This document shows, piece after piece, positions 62,701 to 64,000 of a stretch of 64,000 nucleotides of DNA. The translations under genes and the position numbers were made by a program. Within the stretch, counting starts at the first letter, position 1; each line of letters starts with the position of its first letter. The stretch is from [Mycobacterium] fortunisiensis (GTDB lineage: Bacteria > Actinomycetota > Actinomycetes > Mycobacteriales > Mycobacteriaceae), in NCBI RefSeq assembly GCF_019050325.1, contig NZ_VOMB01000021.1, positions 1 through 64,000 on the forward strand. Reading direction: 5' to 3'. The notes below the pieces were generated by a model. It was not told the DNA's origin, searched no databases, and was given only the letters and a program-made list of their open reading frames with translations.

Positions 62701-64000
62701 CCAGGGCGTCGGGGACGATCGTCAGCGTCGGCGCCAACGGGGCGCCGAAGGTGGCGGTGACACCGGTGTGGTCGGCGACCTGCTCCGGGTCCCAGGCGAC
62801 GGTGACCGTAGCGGTCCCATCGACCACGGGCGGCAGGGCGTCCGGTCCGTCGACACCGGCGGCGATGGCGAGCACCGACCGCATCGCTGTCGCGGCGTCG
62901 GCGACCTCGACGACCGGGGCGCCGCCGCTGCGGATGGCCTCGGTCAGGGTGAACCGGATGTCGATCCAGGTTCCCGACAGCGGCACCGAGAGCACGACGT
63001 GCTGATCGTCGGCGACCTCAAGCCGGGCGCCGGTGGACGGGTGTGTGGCAGAACGGTTTTGCGAGCCCTCGCGGACCTGCCACTCCGACGGCGCCGCGAT
63101 CCGGTGCACCGGGTTGACCGAGGTGCGCCCAGCCCACAGCACGTCGGGGGCATCCAGCAGCACGGCCAGCGGCCCGGTGACATCGTCACGGCCCTGACGG
63201 CGCGACAGCACCGGCTGCGGCTGGGCACCGGCGGCGAGCACCTCGTCGACGGCGGCCTGCTCGAAGCGGTCCAGCAGCTCGCCGACGGGCTCATCGACCC
63301 GGGTGATCCCGGCCACCGCGGCGGTGCCCGGGATGACGCAGACCTGGTCGGCGTCGTAGCGCGCGTCGTGGGCCTGCCACAGCGAGTCGGAGCGCCACCA
63401 GCGGCGGACATCCTTGTCGATCACCGGCACGAAGTTGACCGGCTTGCCCAGCGTCTTGCACAGCTCGACGAAGAACGGCACGTCGGCCGGGTGCAGCTGC
63501 ACCGAGGCGGCGTCCGGGTAGGCCGAGACCAGGGCAGCCAGCGCGGCCTTGGGATCCTCCAGCAGCACCTCGCCATCGCCCGCGGAATCGAACAGTGTCT
63601 CGATCGGGCCGAAATCCTGTGCGTGCAAACGTGATTCGGCGCGCTTGAGCATCTGCTCGAAGCGGTCACGCCAGGTGATGTCCAGCCACGGCGAGTCGTC
63701 GCGCTTGGTGTCGGCGGTGGTGTTGCCGTCACCGATGGCCAGCTCGATGTAGCGGCGCAGCCACTGCAGGTAGGTCATCTCGGCGACGTCGCCGAAGTAC
63801 GGCTTGGCGGTGTTGGCCATCGCCGCGATGATCTCGTCGCGACGCGCGGCCACCGCCTCGGCGTCACCGGCCACCTCGTCGAGCAGCCGGCCGCAACGCG
63901 ATGCGGTGTTGTCGATCTCGTGGATGTCGGCGCCGAGCTGGCTGCGCCCGGAGGCCATGCCGTTGGCCGCCTTACCGGCGCCCACCCACGCCTCGGTGCC
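56702..64000 (-). CDS. fas: Type I fatty acid synthase, C-terminal 2430 residues (5' end beyond the window)
   Basis: The frame is open to the last base, so the acetyltransferase and most of the enoylreductase (roughly 640 residues by comparison with the 3069-residue Rv2524c) lie outside. Visible, with residue numbers counted from the window edge: dehydratase with VVSGDHNPIHTD near 573; malonyl/palmitoyl transferase with VYAFPGQGIQSKG near 675 and ACGHSVGEYTALA near 780; a Glu/Pro/Ala linker near 1070-1115; ACP with the likely pantetheine Ser in DGASSRRNQLLVDLG near 1170; ketoreductase with VVTGASKGSIASAV near 1478; ketosynthase with catalytic Cys in PVGACATAAVSVEEG near 2083 and HDTSTLANDPNETE. 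It makes the C16-C26 acyl-CoAs for mycolate synthesis. Confidence 0.96.
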   Translation of the reverse strand, partial: GTEAWVGAGKAANGMASGRSQLGADIHEIDNTASRCGRLLDEVAGDAEAVAARRDEIIAAMANTAKPYFGDVAEMTYLQWLRRYIELAIGDGNTTADTKRDDSPWLDITWRDRFEQMLKRAESRLHAQDFGPIETLFDSAGDGEVLLEDPKAALAALVSAYPDAASVQLHPADVPFFVELCKTLGKPVNFVPVIDKDVRRWWRSDSLWQAHDARYDADQVCVIPGTAAVAGITRVDEPVGELLDRFEQAAVDEVLAAGAQPQPVLSRRQGRDDVTGPLAVLLDAPDVLWAGRTSVNPVHRIAAPSEWQVREGSQNRSATHPSTGARLEVADDQHVVLSVPLSGTWIDIRFTLTEAIRSGGAPVVEVADAATAMRSVLAIAAGVDGPDALPPVVDGTATVTVAWDPEQVADHTGVTATFGAPLAPTLTIVPDALVGRCWPAVFAAIGSAATDTGFPVVEGLLSLVHLDHAAHLLAALPTEPTELTVTATASAAHDTEVGRVVPVSVSVSSSDGTELAKLEERFAIRGRTGAAELTDPVRAGGAISDNATDTPRRRRRDVAIGAPVDMRPFAVVSGDHNPIHTDRAAALLAGLESPIVHGMWLSAAAQHVVTATDGKPVPPAKLVGWTARFLGMVSPGDEVDFRVDRIGIDVGAEVLEVQARIGSELVMAATARLAAPKTVYAFPGQGIQSKGMGMEVRARSKAARKVWDNADTFTRETLGFSVLHVVRDNPTSLIASGVHYEHPEGVLYLTQFTQVAMATVAAAQVAEMREQGAFVEGAIACGHSVGEYTALACVSGVIELEGLLEAVFHRGSKMHDIVPRDERGRSNYRLAAIRPSQIDLADEDVKDFVAQIAANTGEFLQIVNFNLRGSQYAIAGTVRGLEALEEEVERRREISGGKRSFILVPGIDVPFHSSVLRVGVDDFRRSLERVLPRDRDPELVVGRYIPNLVPRPFTLDRDFIQEIRDLVPAEPLDEILADYDTWRNERPIELCRKIVIELLAWQFASPVRWIETQDLLFIEEAAGGLGVERFVEIGVKNAPTVAGLATNTLKLPEYAHSTVEVLNAERDAAVLFASDTDPEPEPEAEESPAPASAESEAAPAAEAAPAPAAAPAVPSGGLTPNVAPAGAPRPDDLTFDAADATVGLIALSAKMRIDQIEALDSIESITDGASSRRNQLLVDLGSELNLGAIDGAAEADLGALKGQVSKLARTYKPFGPVLSDAINDQLRTVFGPSGKRPGYIAERVTKTWELGPGWAKHVTVEVALGTREGSSVRGGDLGGLHPGALASAADVDKVIDAAVAAVGARQGVPVSLPSAGGAGGGGVVDSAALNEFAEKVTGPDGVLASAARTILGQLGLDAPVGVTEAVTDAELIDLVTTELGSDWPRLVAPAFEAKKAVVFDDRWASAREDLVKLWLADEGEIDADWPRLSERFEGAGHVVATQANWWQGKALAAGRNVHASLFGRIAAGAENPGTGRYSGEVAVVTGASKGSIASAVVGQLLDGGATVIATTSRLDDDRLAFYKELYRDNARFGATLWVVPANMASYADIDKLVEWVGSEQIESLGPQSIHLKDAQTPTLLFPFAAPRVAGDLSEAGSRSEMEMKVLLWAVQRLIGGLSTIGAERDIASRLHVVLPGSPNRGMFGGDGAYGEAKSALDALVNRWSAESSWAERVSLAHALIGWTKGTGLMGHNDAIVSAVEEAGVTTYSTAEMAAMLLNLCTVEAKVAAADAPIKADLTGGLGDIKIDMAELAAKAREDMASASAESEDDEAEGTIPALPSPPRGHNPAPTPEWADLDVDPADLVVIVGGAELGPYGSSRTRFEMEVSGELSAAGVLELAWTTGLVKWEDDPKAGWYDTETGELVPESEIVERYHDAVVERCGIREFVDDGAIDPDHASPLLVSVFLDKDFSFVVSSEADARAFVSFDPEHTVARPVPDSADWQVIRKAGTEIRVPRKTKLSRTVGAQIPTGFDPTVWGITPDMANSIDRVALWNIVATVDAFLSSGFTPTELMRWVHPSLVASTQGTGMGGMTSMQTMYHGNLLGRAKPNDILQEVLPNVVAAHVMQSYVGGYGAMVHPVGACATAAVSVEEGVDKIRLGKADLVIAGGFDDLTLEAIIGFGDMAATADTEMMRAKGISDSKFSRANDRRRLGFLEAQGGGTILLARGDLAAKMGLPVLAVVGYAQSFADGVHTSIPAPGLGALGAGRGGKDSQLARSLAKLGVGADDIAVISKHDTSTLANDPNETELHERLADSMGRSPGNPLFIVSQKTLTGHAKGGAAVFQMMGLCQILRDGIIPPNRSLDCVDDELATSGHFVWVREALDLRGKFPLKAGLVTSLGFGHVSGLVALVHPEAFIAALGPAERDEYRKRAEQRTLAGQRRLASAIAGGRPMYEKPADRRFDHDVPEKRQEAAMLLNADARLGDDDLYVR

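Noticed and set aside
61448..63634. A 728-codon open frame on the plus strand
   Set aside because: It is the antisense shadow of fas; composition follows GC-rich third positions of the real gene and there is no recognisable domain or start signal.

Overview
The window is a high-GC mycobacterial chromosome segment. The evidence is two PPE proteins, an MmpS/MmpL pair, a type I fatty acid synthase, a mycolate reductase and extensive gene-order identity with the Mycobacterium tuberculosis interval Rv2495c-Rv2524c. It looks like a Mycolicibacterium-type or related member of Mycobacteriaceae; I cannot name the species. Gene names below rest on sequence and order recognised by eye, not on a database search.

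Region A (about 1.6-15.7 kb) is the most unusual part. It holds a diisonitrile-lipopeptide (chalkophore) gene set like Rv0096-Rv0101: a PPE1-like protein, Fe/2-oxoglutarate isonitrile synthase, FcoT-type thioesterase, fatty acyl-AMP ligase, acyl carrier protein and a single-module NRPS with a terminal reductase. The same strand continues into a CopZ-like metallochaperone and a PepSY membrane protein. Next to them lie sigC and a copper P1B-type ATPase, then a WhiB3-like gene with a small membrane protein. In M. tuberculosis sigC lies far from this cluster. Four intergenic sites share one ECF-type promoter pattern, GGAAC-N17-CGACMAA (M = A or C). They lie upstream of the WhiB-like gene, the ATPase, the PPE gene and the isonitrile synthase, so this looks like a compact SigC regulon for copper acquisition.

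Region B (15.7-24.3 kb) holds a methyltransferase, a GntR-controlled catabolic operon (flavin monooxygenase, class III CoA-transferase, CoA-ester lyase) with a palindromic operator, metE under a cobalamin riboswitch, and an enoyl-CoA hydratase.

Region C (24.3-34.5 kb) is the branched-chain keto acid / leucine degradation block: bkdABC, a citE-like lyase, a MaoC hydratase, fadE19, accA1 and accD1, with a divergent bkaR-like TetR repressor and a twin operator. Region D (34.5-42 kb) holds an S9 peptidase, Rv2507/Rv2508c-like membrane proteins, cmrA, an HerA-like ATPase, orn and tRNA-His.

Region E (42-50.4 kb), between tRNA-His and ldtB, is variable cargo: a frameshifted secreted protein, a PPE protein with a His/Asp-rich metal-binding insert, an MmpL/MmpS transporter pair behind a CsoR-family-type palindrome, and several small enzymes. 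Region F (50.4-64 kb) returns to the conserved core: ldtB, tRNA-Lys, a DUF3618 protein, bcp, a cation exchanger, an M20 dipeptidase, acpS and fas (cut by the window end). A gap of almost 800 bases (52.14-52.93 kb) has no convincing gene but carries regulatory-looking sequence.
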